Origin: Roseibium litorale
GTDB lineage: Bacteria; Pseudomonadota; Alphaproteobacteria; Rhizobiales; Stappiaceae
Assembly (NCBI RefSeq): GCF_014842915.1
Contig: NZ_JACYXI010000020.1
Location: forward strand, 1-51,823
DNA: 51,823 nucleotides
Reading direction: 5' to 3'
In this document: in pieces, positions 42,946-51,763 of the stretch
How the letters are laid out: each line of letters starts with the position of its first letter
How positions within the stretch are numbered: position 1 is the stretch's first letter
Program-made: the position numbers and the translations under genes
The notes under the pieces: generated by a model
What the model saw: only the letters and a program-made list of their open reading frames with translations
The model's database searches: none
Told to the model about the DNA's origin: nothing

Positions 42946-44343
42946 TCAAATGGGTGCCGCGGGGAGCGCCACGCCCGCCACCCCCGGCTTTCTGGAAATC
43001 AGCGCTCCCAGTTCGCCAAGGGGCATCGGCTTTCCGAACAGATAGCCCTGATAGTAGGCACAACCCGCCTCATCCAGTGCCTTCAGCTGCGCCTCCGTTT
43101 CGACGCCTTCCGCGATGATCGTAAGATTGAGGCTGCGTGCCAGACGGATGATCGTATCGACGATCGCCATATTGCGTCCGTCCGACAGCAGGTCCCGGAT
43201 AAAGGATTGATCGATCTTGATCTGATCAAAAGGGAAACGTTTGAGCGAGCTGAGAGATGAGTAGCCCGTGCCGAAATCGTCCAGAGACCATTTAATGCCA
43301 AAGTCCCGCAGGGCCTGCATGCGCTCCAGCACCACGTCCGGATCTTCCGCCAAAGCGCTTTCTGTCAGTTCCAGCTTCAGCCCGCCGGCCTCAGCCCCGC
43401 TCAACCGGACGATTGCCTTGACGTGCTCGACGAAGTCCGGTTGCCGGAACTGAACGGCGCTCACATTGACCGCCAGGGTCAGGTCCGCCGTCTGCGGAGA
43501 TCTGCTCCATTGCACCAGCTGGGCGCACGCCATGCGCAAAACCCAGTCGCCGATCGGAATGATAAGTCCCGTTTCCTCTGCAAGAGGGATGAACTCTTTT
43601 GGCGAGATGCCGCCTCGGGAGGAATGTTTCCAGCGCAACAGCGCCTCGAAGCCCAGAACCTGTCCATCACGGCCAGCCTGGGGCTGAAAGTGAAGCTCAA
43701 ACTCGCCCCGCGCAACCGCACGGCGCATGTCTGCCTCAAGGGTTCGTCGGGCATTGATATTCGCCTGCATCAAAACAGCGACGACAGCCGTCACGCTCAA
43801 CGCCGTAATATTGTTGACCCAGACTCCCGGAACGCCGAAAGCGGACGTGCCAATAAAATCAAACTGGCGGAGCAGAGGTATGTCGATCGAGAACGCCAAA
43901 AATATGAGAGCTGACGTCAATGGCAATATGATTCTGAGATAGATCCCTTCGCGGTTGAACAGAAAGAAAACCGCAGCAGAAAACGGCAACATATACATGT
44001 GAATGGAGCGGGGAACGCCATCTGCGGGAATATCGGCCAAGGACGATGCAGTAATCGTCACGATCAGCACGTGAGCCATGAAGATCCCCGCCAGACGGGT
44101 GTAGTTGCGGAAGGTCAGCAAGAGCACAAACAAGCCTGCTAAAGCCGTGACAACGCAAATCACCAACAGGCCCCACTGACCTTGGCTTGCATAATACACG
44201 CTCCATAGGGAACTGGCTGCGGTACTGACGAAACCGCCGAAAAGCATCAAGTTCTTCGCGCGGGAGTTCTGCACGCCAGATGCCGTCCAGCCGGAGAGCT
44301 CGTCCGGCCGGAAGAGTCCTTTAAGAGTTTTAAAACTTGTCAC
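42946..44343 (-). CDS. Membrane EAL-domain c-di-GMP phosphodiesterase
   Basis: A 465-residue protein with about six transmembrane helices in the first 200 residues (no recognisable sensor fold) and a full EAL domain (about 215-450). All active-site motifs are canonical: EALLRW, NVSAVQF, ELTESAL, DDFGTGYSSL, KIDQSFI and IAEGVETEAQ. It should hydrolyse c-di-GMP to pGpG at the membrane. It is convergent with the ABC-F gene, the two stops being 7 bases apart. Its upstream region is unusually AT-rich. Confidence 0.92.
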   Translation of the reverse strand: MTSFKTLKGLFRPDELSGWTASGVQNSRAKNLMLFGGFVSTAASSLWSVYYASQGQWGLLVICVVTALAGLFVLLLTFRNYTRLAGIFMAHVLIVTITASSLADIPADGVPRSIHMYMLPFSAAVFFLFNREGIYLRIILPLTSALIFLAFSIDIPLLRQFDFIGTSAFGVPGVWVNNITALSVTAVVAVLMQANINARRTLEADMRRAVARGEFELHFQPQAGRDGQVLGFEALLRWKHSSRGGISPKEFIPLAEETGLIIPIGDWVLRMACAQLVQWSRSPQTADLTLAVNVSAVQFRQPDFVEHVKAIVRLSGAEAGGLKLELTESALAEDPDVVLERMQALRDFGIKWSLDDFGTGYSSLSSLKRFPFDQIKIDQSFIRDLLSDGRNMAIVDTIIRLARSLNLTIIAEGVETEAQLKALDEAGCAYYQGYLFGKPMPLGELGALISRKPGVAGVALPAAPI

Positions 44344-44500
44344 AATTGAAAAAAACCATTCTGCTGCTCAATACGCATTTATCAACGTCAAGACATAACA
44401 TTAAAATATTACCCAATAACAACTCAACATTACTTTTATAAAAATGACAATAAGTGAATTATTTTCAACAAAGTATGCTTCAATCCAGCACCTGATCAGC
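44344..44500. promoter_or_regulatory. AT-rich upstream region of the EAL gene
   Basis: About 150 bases that are clearly richer in A+T than anything else in the window, with runs such as TTAAAATATTA and TTTTATAAAAA. They hold the promoter of the EAL gene. Stretches of this kind are typical targets of AT-seeking nucleoid proteins (MucR, H-NS-like), which is inference. Confidence 0.4.
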
Positions 44501-44562
44501 CAGTGCAAGCCAAGGAAGATATCAGGTTCATTGCTCAGGTCAGACCGCACCGGCAAGATGTA

Positions 44563-45576
44563 TCACCCCACCTCCACCGGATGCCTGGCCCTACCCGTGG
44601 ATCTGTAGCTTGCGATATTGGCAACCGTTGTTCCGGCGATGGCGGCGAGAGCTTCCCGCGTGAAGAACCCCTGATGACCGGTGATCAGCACATTCGGAAA
44701 TGTCAGGAGACGGGCAAAGAGATCGTCGGGAATGATAGTGTTGGACAAATCCTCGAAAAAGAGTTCGCTTTCCTCTTCATAGACGTCCAGTCCGAGCGAC
44801 CCAATGCGGCTACTCTTCAGACCCTCGATCACAGCCGCAGTTTCGATCACCGCCCCGCGGGACGTATTGATCAGCATCACGCCCGGCTTCATGCGGGAAA
44901 CGGCATCGGCATTGATCAGGTGGCGGGTTTGCGGCGTGAGCGGACATTGCAGGGAGATGATATCGGCCTCAGCGATCAGATCGTCAAAGGATACGTAGCG
45001 CGCTCCCATGGCGATGCAGGCCGGGTTCTCGGCCGGATCGCTTGCGATCACCTTGCAGCCGAAGCCGGTCAGGATCCCGGTCAGGATCTGGCCGATGAGA
45101 CCTGTTCCGACGATGCCGACGGTCTTGCCGTGAAAGTCGAAACCCATCAGGCCATCCAGGGCGAAGTTGCCTTCCCGTACCCGGTTATAGGCCCGGTGTG
45201 TCTTGCGGTTCAGCGTCAGCATCAGGGCGACAGCGTGCTCGGCGACAGCGTGAGGCGAGTAGGCCGGCACACGGCATATGCTGACCCCCAATCCGGCGGC
45301 GGCCTCCAGATCCACATTGTTAAAGCCGGCAGAGCGAAGTGCAACCAGCTTGACACCCATAGTGTCCAGAGCCTCCAGAACCGGGGCAGACAGATCATCA
45401 TTGACGAAAGCACAAACCGCCCCCGCTCCTTCGGCCAGTTTCACACTGTCCGCCGTCAGGTGCATGTCGTGGAACACAAACCCGATCTCCGCTCCTGCCG
45501 CCTTGCAGGCTTCTTGAAGAAAGTGGCGGTCATAGGGTTTTGCGCTGAAGACATCGACGCGGAACAGATCGGTCAT
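44563..45576 (-). CDS. ldhA: D-lactate dehydrogenase (fermentative, NAD-dependent)
   Basis: A 337-residue D-2-hydroxyacid dehydrogenase that reduces pyruvate to D-lactate. The NAD-binding loop is GIVGTGLIG (about 145), and the catalytic Arg, Glu and His lie in [23 protein letters not shown] and ITGHQGFFT. The stretch [13 protein letters not shown]...[12 protein letters not shown] is diagnostic of the LdhA type rather than of glycerate or phosphoglycerate dehydrogenases. The ATG at 45576 has GGAAAG six bases upstream, so the seven-residue upstream extension is rejected. Confidence 0.92.
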   Translation of the reverse strand: MTDLFRVDVFSAKPYDRHFLQEACKAAGAEIGFVFHDMHLTADSVKLAEGAGAVCAFVNDDLSAPVLEALDTMGVKLVALRSAGFNNVDLEAAAGLGVSICRVPAYSPHAVAEHAVALMLTLNRKTHRAYNRVREGNFALDGLMGFDFHGKTVGIVGTGLIGQILTGILTGFGCKVIASDPAENPACIAMGARYVSFDDLIAEADIISLQCPLTPQTRHLINADAVSRMKPGVMLINTSRGAVIETAAVIEGLKSSRIGSLGLDVYEEESELFFEDLSNTIIPDDLFARLLTFPNVLITGHQGFFTREALAAIAGTTVANIASYRSTGRARHPVEVG

Positions 45577-45776
45577 GAAAAGCTTTCCAGACAACAACTT
45601 GGAGAGGTTTCCTTCAAGCTAAAAGCCCGAGCCCGCAGTTACAACTGCAAAGGTCGGGCCACCCCACTTGTGGAACCATCCCGGCGCTGGGACGTTGGTT
45701 TTCTGAAGTATTCGCGGACATCGCCGACAGGCGCCCGCCAATGGATGACCCTCAGTCAGGCAGCCGGGGAACCGAC

Positions 45777-46706
45777 ATGGATCTCAATATCCAGCCGCTT
45801 AGCATTCTCACCTCCCAGCTGACCGGCCTGATCGCAAGTCTGATCGCCCTGACGCCGAACCTGATCGCAGCCGTTCTTCTGATCCTGCTGATATGGGCCG
45901 CCTCTCACTTTTTCGGGCGGTTGATGAAATTGGTGTTCCGAAGATCGCATATGCGGCCTTCCCTAACCGTTGCCCTGACAAAATTGATCCGCATCGGAAT
46001 CTGGACCTTCGGGCTTCTGATCGCGGCGACGCTGATCTTCCCGAACCTCACACCAACCAAACTGCTCACCGGCCTGGGCATCGGCTCCATTGCCGTCGGG
46101 CTTGCGTTCAAGGATATTTTTGAGAACTTTCTTGCCGGTTTTCTGATCCTCATCCGTAAGCCCATGCGGATTGGCGATGACATCGAATGCGAGAGTATTT
46201 CCGGTCAGGTGGAAGCCATCAACATACGGGACACCTTCATCCGGAAACGCTCAGGCGAACTTGTGCTGGTTCCCAACAGCTTCCTCTACAAGAATCCGCT
46301 GAAGGTTCTGACCGACCGGCATTTACGCCGGATTTCACTGGTTGTAGGGGTGGCTTATGGGGAGGATGTCGACAGGGCCCGCGAGGTGATTTCCAACGCC
46401 GTCGAGGATCTGAAGACACGTGACAAATCGAAGGCGCCGGATGTCTTTGCGCGGGAGTTCAATTCTTCCTCGATCGACTTTCTTGTCCGCTGGTGGACCA
46501 ACAGCACGCCGAGCTCCGAGCACCGGTCCCGTGACGAAGCCGTCAGTGCGATCAAGATCGCTCTGGATAGTGCCGGGATCGAAATTCCTTTCCCTTACAG
46601 AACGCTCACCTTCAAGGAGCCGCTGCCAGTCTGGGATATGGCAGCAGGGGAAGATGGCGAGGAAAGGAAACAAGATCAGAAAACTGCAAGCTCATCGGAC
46701 GAGTAA
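45777..46706 (+). CDS. Small-conductance mechanosensitive channel (MscS)
   Basis: A 309-residue MscS channel. Three transmembrane helices lie at about 18-44, 60-85 and 90-115. The pore helix contains GLGIGSIAVGLAFKDIFEN, and the beta domain has ESISGQVEAINIRDTFIR and LVPNSFLYKNPL. It releases solutes on osmotic downshock. The ATG at 45777 is chosen over the one 36 bases upstream because the latter has no ribosome binding site. It is convergent with another MscS gene 45 bases on. Confidence 0.92.
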   Translation: MDLNIQPLSILTSQLTGLIASLIALTPNLIAAVLLILLIWAASHFFGRLMKLVFRRSHMRPSLTVALTKLIRIGIWTFGLLIAATLIFPNLTPTKLLTGLGIGSIAVGLAFKDIFENFLAGFLILIRKPMRIGDDIECESISGQVEAINIRDTFIRKRSGELVLVPNSFLYKNPLKVLTDRHLRRISLVVGVAYGEDVDRAREVISNAVEDLKTRDKSKAPDVFAREFNSSSIDFLVRWWTNSTPSSEHRSRDEAVSAIKIALDSAGIEIPFPYRTLTFKEPLPVWDMAAGEDGEERKQDQKTASSSDE

Positions 46707-46751
46707 GATTCAGCCTCTAAGCCAGCGGGATGGTGTAGAGTTGGCAGCCCC

Positions 46752-48140
46752 TCACCTGCGGCCCAGCTCATCAGGCACCTTCTCGTCCAGAAGATCTTCC
46801 GCGCCGGTCGCATTGCGCTCCTGCTCAACTTTCTTTTCCACGTCCCTGTCAGCCGTTGTGTCCTGAGCCTTGTCCGCACTGCGCAGCGGACGCTGCGGGC
46901 GGCTTGGGGTTTCTTTCCGGGGAGGCAGCTGATCGCGAAGGGCTGCGCTTGCGCCTTCCCCCGCACCCGCCGGATCAAACCGCAACCGGTAGACAGGCTC
47001 CGGCAGAGCAATGCCCCCGGCTTCGAGTGCCCCTTTGACCAGGCGGATCGCTTCTGACCGCGCCTTCAAAAGATCGGTCTCGCGCTGATCGATCCAACCG
47101 GCGAATACCAAAAGGACATTGGAATCTCCAAGTTCACCAATCCAGGCATCTGCCTCCGGATCATCCAGAATGAAGGGCTGAGCCGACAGAGTATCCAGAC
47201 CGATTTGCAAGGCATCGGCCAGATCACTGTCCGGGTCCACACCGAGCTCAAAGCTGAACCGGCGGTGCGGATTGGTGGAGTAGTTGATGATCGTGCTCTT
47301 GAAGACGGTCGCGTTGGGAATGCGAATGTGGTTGCCATCGGCCTCCATCAGGATCGTTGCCCGTGATGTGAGACTGATCACAAAGCCATCAAACTCGCCG
47401 ATCTTGATGAAGTCCTTCGGCCGGAAAGGCTGGCGGATGCTGAGAAGAATACTGGCAATATAGTTCTCAACGGTGTCCCGGACGGCGAAGCCGACGGCCA
47501 GGCCGACAATCCCCGCCGCCCCCAGCAAGGTGCCGAGAAGTGCCGTCGCGCCCAGAATATCCAGAGCCAGAACCGCTCCGACTACGATGAACAGGATCCG
47601 GACAAACTGCCGCATCAGATCGGCGATAAAGGCGTTTGGCGCGAGCCTGGACCATGGCCATTCGCGGCCCGCGACGACATAGCCCGCAAAACCGACCAGT
47701 CCCCAGAAGAAAAGGGCGACAAGCAGGAGCGGCAGATAGCTAACGGCCTGCAAAAGGCGGTTCTGAAGCCTCTCATAAACCGGCACCAGCCGCTCTGAGA
47801 CCGACGTTTCTTCGGTCAGCTCGTTGGTGACAGCCACGACACCATCCACGCGGATTGCCAGCTGCTCTGCCCGCTTCACCGCTGGCCCATCATTGACCAC
47901 ACCACGCAGGGTCACCACACCGGAGCGCACGGAGGCAGAAACGTCCTGAAGCCCCTCCAGTTCCTTGAAGATCTTTTCAAGCCTGGTCTGAATGGCCCTG
48001 TCGGACACACCTTCGCCGTCTGCCGCTATAGCGGGTTGCGCGTTAGGGGTTTGGGCCAGTGCTCCACCTGCAAAAGAAAAGACTGAAAGGGTCAGGCAGA
48101 AAAACAGCCCTGCGGCAAGGCCGCGCCAATTTTGTTTCAC
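46752..48140 (-). CDS. MscS-family channel with periplasmic BON domain
   Basis: A 462-residue channel with a signal peptide (about 10-30), a BON domain (about 45-115, VSASVRSGVVTLRGVVND), three transmembrane helices (about 135-235), the pore helix (AGIVGLAVGFAVRDTVEN) and a beta domain (FDGFVISLTSRATIL, IPNATVFKSTI). The tail is charged and rich in Arg/Pro. BON domains are thought to contact phospholipid or wall components. The start is GTG at 48140 with AGGA upstream. It is clearly distinct from the adjacent MscS. Confidence 0.9.
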   Translation of the reverse strand: MKQNWRGLAAGLFFCLTLSVFSFAGGALAQTPNAQPAIAADGEGVSDRAIQTRLEKIFKELEGLQDVSASVRSGVVTLRGVVNDGPAVKRAEQLAIRVDGVVAVTNELTEETSVSERLVPVYERLQNRLLQAVSYLPLLLVALFFWGLVGFAGYVVAGREWPWSRLAPNAFIADLMRQFVRILFIVVGAVLALDILGATALLGTLLGAAGIVGLAVGFAVRDTVENYIASILLSIRQPFRPKDFIKIGEFDGFVISLTSRATILMEADGNHIRIPNATVFKSTIINYSTNPHRRFSFELGVDPDSDLADALQIGLDTLSAQPFILDDPEADAWIGELGDSNVLLVFAGWIDQRETDLLKARSEAIRLVKGALEAGGIALPEPVYRLRFDPAGAGEGASAALRDQLPPRKETPSRPQRPLRSADKAQDTTADRDVEKKVEQERNATGAEDLLDEKVPDELGRR

Positions 48141-48250
48141 GTTTCCTGCCCCTTCAAACTCCGGTATCTCCGATAAGGTTTCCCCTTCTTCCGAAACATC
48201 AAGGGCGAAGGCTCAAAATACCAGTTTGTGGCGCATCGATGGGCGAAAAC

Positions 48251-48276
48251 AAAAAACCCCGGCTTGCGCCGGGGCT
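48251..48276 (-). terminator. Terminator of the polyamine operon
   Basis: CCCCGGC-TTGC-GCCGGGG (48257-48274). On the minus strand the stem is followed by TTTTTTG, a strong Rho-independent terminator 25-50 bases past the CASDH stop. Confidence 0.88.
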
Positions 48277-48300
48277 TTCTTATCGGTTCTCGGCTCAGGT

Positions 48301-49539
48301 TCAGCCCTCGAAAGGCCGGATTCCGTTGGCGTCCTTGATTTCCGTCGGCAGGCCGATGCGGTTGAGGATCGACAGGAACGGCTTGGGATCCAGCTCCTCG
48401 ACGTTCTTCATCGTGCCCACATCCCAGGTGCCGTCCGCGATCAGCATTGCGGCTGCAACCGGCGGAACACCGGCGGTGTAGCTGATGCCCTGGGAGCCGA
48501 CTTCATTATAGGCGTCCTTGTGGTCAGCCACGTTGAAGATGAAGACTTCCGCATCCTTGCCGTCTGTCTTGCCCTTCACCAGCGTGCCGATGCAGGTCTT
48601 GCCCTCATAATCAGGCGCCAGAGAGGACGGGTCCGGCAGAACCGCCTTGACCACCTTCAGCGGCACGACTTCCAGGCCTTCGGCGGTCTTGACCGGCTTT
48701 TCGGACAGAAGGCCAAGGTTGTTCAGCACCGTGAAGACATTGATGTAGTGATCGCCAAAGCCCATCCAGAAGCGGACGTCCGCCTGCGGATAATTGGCGG
48801 ACAGCGAATGCACTTCATCGTGGCCGGTCAGATAAGCCTTCTGGGTGCCAACGACCGGAAGATCCCACTCTTTGCCAACCTCGAACATCTTGTTCGACTG
48901 CCAGGCGCCCTGCTGCCAGGAATAGACCGTGCCGGTGAATTCGCGGAAGTTGATTTCCGGGTCGAAGTTGGTGGAGAACCAGCGGCCATGTGAGCCCGCA
49001 TTGATGTCCACGATGTCGATGGACTCCGGCTCCTTGACGTAGTCGTCGATGGCCAGCTTGGCATAGGCGTTGACCACGCCGGGGTCAAAGCCGACGCCGA
49101 GGATCGCGGTCACGCCCTTCTCCGTGCAAGCGTCCCGGCGCTTCCACTCGTAGTTTGCGTACCACGGCGGGGTTTCGCAGATCTTGGCCGGATCCTCATG
49201 GATCGCCGTATCCATATAGGCGGCACCCGTTTCCAGGCAGGCATCCAGCACGTACATGTTCACGAAGGCGGAGCCGACGTTGATGACGATCTGGGCACCG
49301 GTCTGCCGGATGAGCGCGGCCACCGCCGCCGTGTCCATCGCGTCAAGGGCATGGGCTTCCAGAACGCCTTCTACCTTCAGGCTGCCTTTCCCGCGGATGC
49401 TTTCGATAATCCGCTCGCACTTCGCCTTTGTCCGCGAAGCAATGTGAATGTCGCCGAGCAGGTCGTTGTTCTGCGCACATTTATGCGCGACAACCTGCGC
49501 TACGCCACCGGCGCCGATGATGAGTATGTTGCGTTTCAT
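48301..49539 (-). CDS. Carboxynorspermidine/carboxyspermidine dehydrogenase (CASDH)
   Basis: A 412-residue protein of the saccharopine dehydrogenase fold, which condenses aspartate semialdehyde with a diamine and reduces the imine with NADPH. It has the dinucleotide loop IIGAGGVAQVVAHKC at the N terminus and long conserved stretches such as AILGVGFDPGVVNAYAK and GQGISYTAGVPPV-like sequence near the end. It lies 78 bases past nspC on the same strand. The ATG at 49539 opens MKRNILIIGAG; an ATG at 49548 right after AAGGAGG is an equally possible start. Confidence 0.9.
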   Translation of the reverse strand: MKRNILIIGAGGVAQVVAHKCAQNNDLLGDIHIASRTKAKCERIIESIRGKGSLKVEGVLEAHALDAMDTAAVAALIRQTGAQIVINVGSAFVNMYVLDACLETGAAYMDTAIHEDPAKICETPPWYANYEWKRRDACTEKGVTAILGVGFDPGVVNAYAKLAIDDYVKEPESIDIVDINAGSHGRWFSTNFDPEINFREFTGTVYSWQQGAWQSNKMFEVGKEWDLPVVGTQKAYLTGHDEVHSLSANYPQADVRFWMGFGDHYINVFTVLNNLGLLSEKPVKTAEGLEVVPLKVVKAVLPDPSSLAPDYEGKTCIGTLVKGKTDGKDAEVFIFNVADHKDAYNEVGSQGISYTAGVPPVAAAMLIADGTWDVGTMKNVEELDPKPFLSILNRIGLPTEIKDANGIRPFEG

Positions 49540-49617
49540 TTCGCCCATAGTCCTCCTTAGGTCCAAAGGGTCTTCCATTTGCCCTGCCGGGACATGGCAG
49601 GGCCTCCCCGCGTCAGC

Positions 49618-50715
49618 TCAGGAGAGAGCTGTCACGAAATCGTCATAGGAGAAGCTGCGGGCGACATTCACCGTGCCGTCCAGTTCCTTCACCGCAATGG
49701 CCGGCATCTTGACGCCGTTGAACCAGTTCTTCTTCACCATCGTGTAACCGGCCGCATCCTGCATGGACAGGCGGTCACCAGCCTTCAGCGGCTGCTCAAA
49801 CCGGAACTCTCCGAAGATGTCGCCTGCCAGGCACGATTTGCCGCAGATCATCCATTCTTCGGGTCCGGCATTGGGCTCCATCTTGGCTGTCTCCCGGTAG
49901 ATCAGGAGGTCCAGCATATGTGCCTCAATCGAGCTGTCGACGATCGCCAGTTTCTTGCCGTTGTAGAGGGTGTCGAGCACGGTCACTTCCAGCGTCGTCG
50001 ACTTGGTGATCGCTGCTTCTCCCGGCTCCAGATAGACCTGAACCTCGTTTTCTCCCGCAAAGCGCTTCAGTCGCTCGGCCAGCTTCTCCAGCGGATAGCC
50101 TTCGCCGGTGAAATGAATGCCGCCGCCCAGGCTGATCCATTTCATCTCACGGATCAGATGACCGAAGCGCTGCTCGATATGGCCAAGCATGCCGTCGAAC
50201 CGGTCGAAATCCGCGTTCTCGCAGTTGTTGTGGAACATAAAGCCCGAGACGAGATCCGCAACCCCGGCAATCTTTTCCGGATCATGTTCGCCAAGACGCG
50301 AGAAGGGCCGCGCCGGGTCAGCAAGGTCGAAGCTTGAGGTGGAGACGCCCGGATTGACGCGCAATCCCCGCACATGGCCCGCAGACTGGCTCTCAAACCG
50401 GGTCAGCTGGCCGATGGTGTTGAAGAGGATCTTGTCTGAGGAGGCAATCACCTCATCGATCTCGTCATCCGCGTAAGCCACGGAATAGGCATGGGTTTCG
50501 CCCGGAAACTTTTCCCGGCCAAGCTTCACCTCGAACAGGGAAGACGAGGTCGTCCCGTCCATGTACTGGCTCATGAAATCGAACACGGACCAGGAGGCAA
50601 AGCACTTCAGCGCCAAAAGGGACTTGGCACCGGAATTCTCGCGCAGCCACGCGATCTTTTCCATATTCGGCAGCAGCCGCGCCTTGTCGATGAGATAATA
50701 GGGAGTGGGGATCAT
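49618..50715 (-). CDS. nspC: Carboxynorspermidine/carboxyspermidine decarboxylase
   Basis: A 365-residue PLP enzyme of the alanine-racemase-fold group that decarboxylates carboxynorspermidine or carboxyspermidine to norspermidine or spermidine. The PLP lysine is in LALKCFASW (about 37), and ICGKSCLAGDIFGEF contains the family cysteine and aspartate. WISLGGGIHFTGEGYP is the glycine-rich phosphate site. The ATG at 50715 has GGAAGG seven bases upstream; the longer frame is non-coding. It is transcribed ahead of CASDH as a two-gene unit. Confidence 0.93.
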   Translation of the reverse strand: MIPTPYYLIDKARLLPNMEKIAWLRENSGAKSLLALKCFASWSVFDFMSQYMDGTTSSSLFEVKLGREKFPGETHAYSVAYADDEIDEVIASSDKILFNTIGQLTRFESQSAGHVRGLRVNPGVSTSSFDLADPARPFSRLGEHDPEKIAGVADLVSGFMFHNNCENADFDRFDGMLGHIEQRFGHLIREMKWISLGGGIHFTGEGYPLEKLAERLKRFAGENEVQVYLEPGEAAITKSTTLEVTVLDTLYNGKKLAIVDSSIEAHMLDLLIYRETAKMEPNAGPEEWMICGKSCLAGDIFGEFRFEQPLKAGDRLSMQDAAGYTMVKKNWFNGVKMPAIAVKELDGTVNVARSFSYDDFVTALS

Positions 50716-51003
50716 CTCCAGCCCTTCCGAACGCCAATGAGTGGGAACCAGCCAAGGGGGGCCGATTACCTGTTTTCCCCCCTTACCACAATGGGGAACA
50801 TAGGTTTTGAGGCGATTTATCAAGACGGCGCATGACAGGAATGCGAAGGCGGCAGAGGAAACACACGTGTTTCTGACCTGCGCAGAGGCAGACAAAGCAG
50901 TTCTCCTCTTATTCCGCCAGATTTACAGATCCACCCCCTACCCCTTGCCTCTTGCCCTGATGCGCCGGACGGCGCAGTCTTCGCGGACCTGCCGGAGTTT
51001 CCC

Positions 51004-51333
51004 ATGCGACGCCTCGTCCAGATCCAGTCCATCACCCGCCGGAACCGTCATGAGGTGAACCGGCTGATTTTCGACACGGTGGCGGGTCTTGGCGGCTGGA
51101 TTGACGATGTGCAGATGTATTCCAACATTATGAGCACCATCCGGCTGACCCTTCCGCGCGGACGCTTTGCGGACCTCGCCGGAACACTGTCCGGAAACGG
51201 CGTCCCTGTCGATCTGCCCGCCAGTCTCAAGACAGATCCGGCCGAAACCAGCGAACAATCCGCCAGCCTGCAGATCACCTTCGTTCACAACGAACCGGAC
51301 CTGAGACGGGAGATCCCCGCCGTGCCGGGCTAG
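51004..51333 (+). CDS. Small protein of unknown function, divergent from nspC
   Basis: A 109-residue protein that I do not recognise. It starts MRRLVQIQSITRRNRHEVN with GGAG six bases before the ATG. A helix-beta pattern with two amphipathic strands follows (IDDVQMYSNIMSTIRLTLPRG, then SASLQITFVHNEP), and the final residues are basic/proline-rich. There is no signal peptide or membrane segment. Codon use resembles that of its neighbours. It shares a roughly 290-base upstream region with nspC, so a link to polyamine control is possible but unproven. Confidence 0.65.
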   Translation: MRRLVQIQSITRRNRHEVNRLIFDTVAGLGGWIDDVQMYSNIMSTIRLTLPRGRFADLAGTLSGNGVPVDLPASLKTDPAETSEQSASLQITFVHNEPDLRREIPAVPG

Positions 51334-51338
51334 AGATA

Positions 51339-51399
51339 CGGCGAGGTCACGGCATGGACCCCATGGTCAAGCCATGGGGAAACGAATACGGAGAGGTGA
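51339..51399. repeat. Copy of the CCATGGTCAAGCCATGG repeat
   Basis: The core is at 51361-51377, preceded by GGCGAGGTCACGGCATGG, and followed by GGAGAGGT. It matches the copy at 19411-19473. Confidence 0.75.
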
Positions 51400-51454
51400 A
51401 TGCCGGGTGAGCGGCAGACACGCAGCAACCGCTGAATGCGCTTTGTTCTCCCCC

Positions 51455-51510
51455 CCCCTCTCCTCCGTCCTGCCATGGCTTGACCTTGGCATCCACGCAG
51501 TGACCTTTCC
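51455..51510. repeat. Inverted copy of the same repeat
   Basis: Read on the minus strand, the core is CCAAGGTCAAGCCATGG (51473-51489), one mismatch from the other copies, flanked by GCAGGACGGAGGAGAG as at 19448-19473. With 51339-51399 it forms a facing pair. Confidence 0.7.
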
Positions 51511-51563
51511 CAAGCTGAGGTTATGGTCGGAAGACCGGTCAAGACTCTCATCCCCTCGGCGTC

Positions 51564-51584
51564 ATCCCGCGCTTGACGCGGGAT
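51564..51584. repeat. Palindromic intergenic repeat, CTTGA-centred
   Basis: ATCCCGCG and CGCGGGAT are perfect arms around CTTGA. Confidence 0.8.
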
Positions 51585-51681
51585 CCAATCCACATTCAAG
51601 CAGCGTCCAGAAGGCTGTTATTCGTTTGGAGAGCGTTCCTCGAAACTTCTGCGGCCGTCGTCCTGCGGAGATCTGCATTGG

Positions 51682-51702
51682 ATCCCCGATCAAGTCGGGG
51701 AT
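51682..51702. repeat. Palindromic intergenic repeat, TCAAG-centred
   Basis: ATCCCCGA and TCGGGGAT flank TCAAG, the reverse complement of the CTTGA centre, so it is an inverted copy of the same family. Confidence 0.75.
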
Positions 51703-51732
51703 TGTTTGTTCTTGCCGATGTTATGATGGGGT

Positions 51733-51763
51733 GCTCTCCCGGCCCCTAAACTGCCGGGAGAGC
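51733..51763. terminator. 11-bp hairpin at the window end
   Basis: GCTCTCCCGGC (51733-51743) pairs perfectly with GCCGGGAGAGC (51753-51763), loop of nine bases. No T-run follows on either strand. It overlaps the stop codon of the possible partial gene at 51746-51823. Confidence 0.55.
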
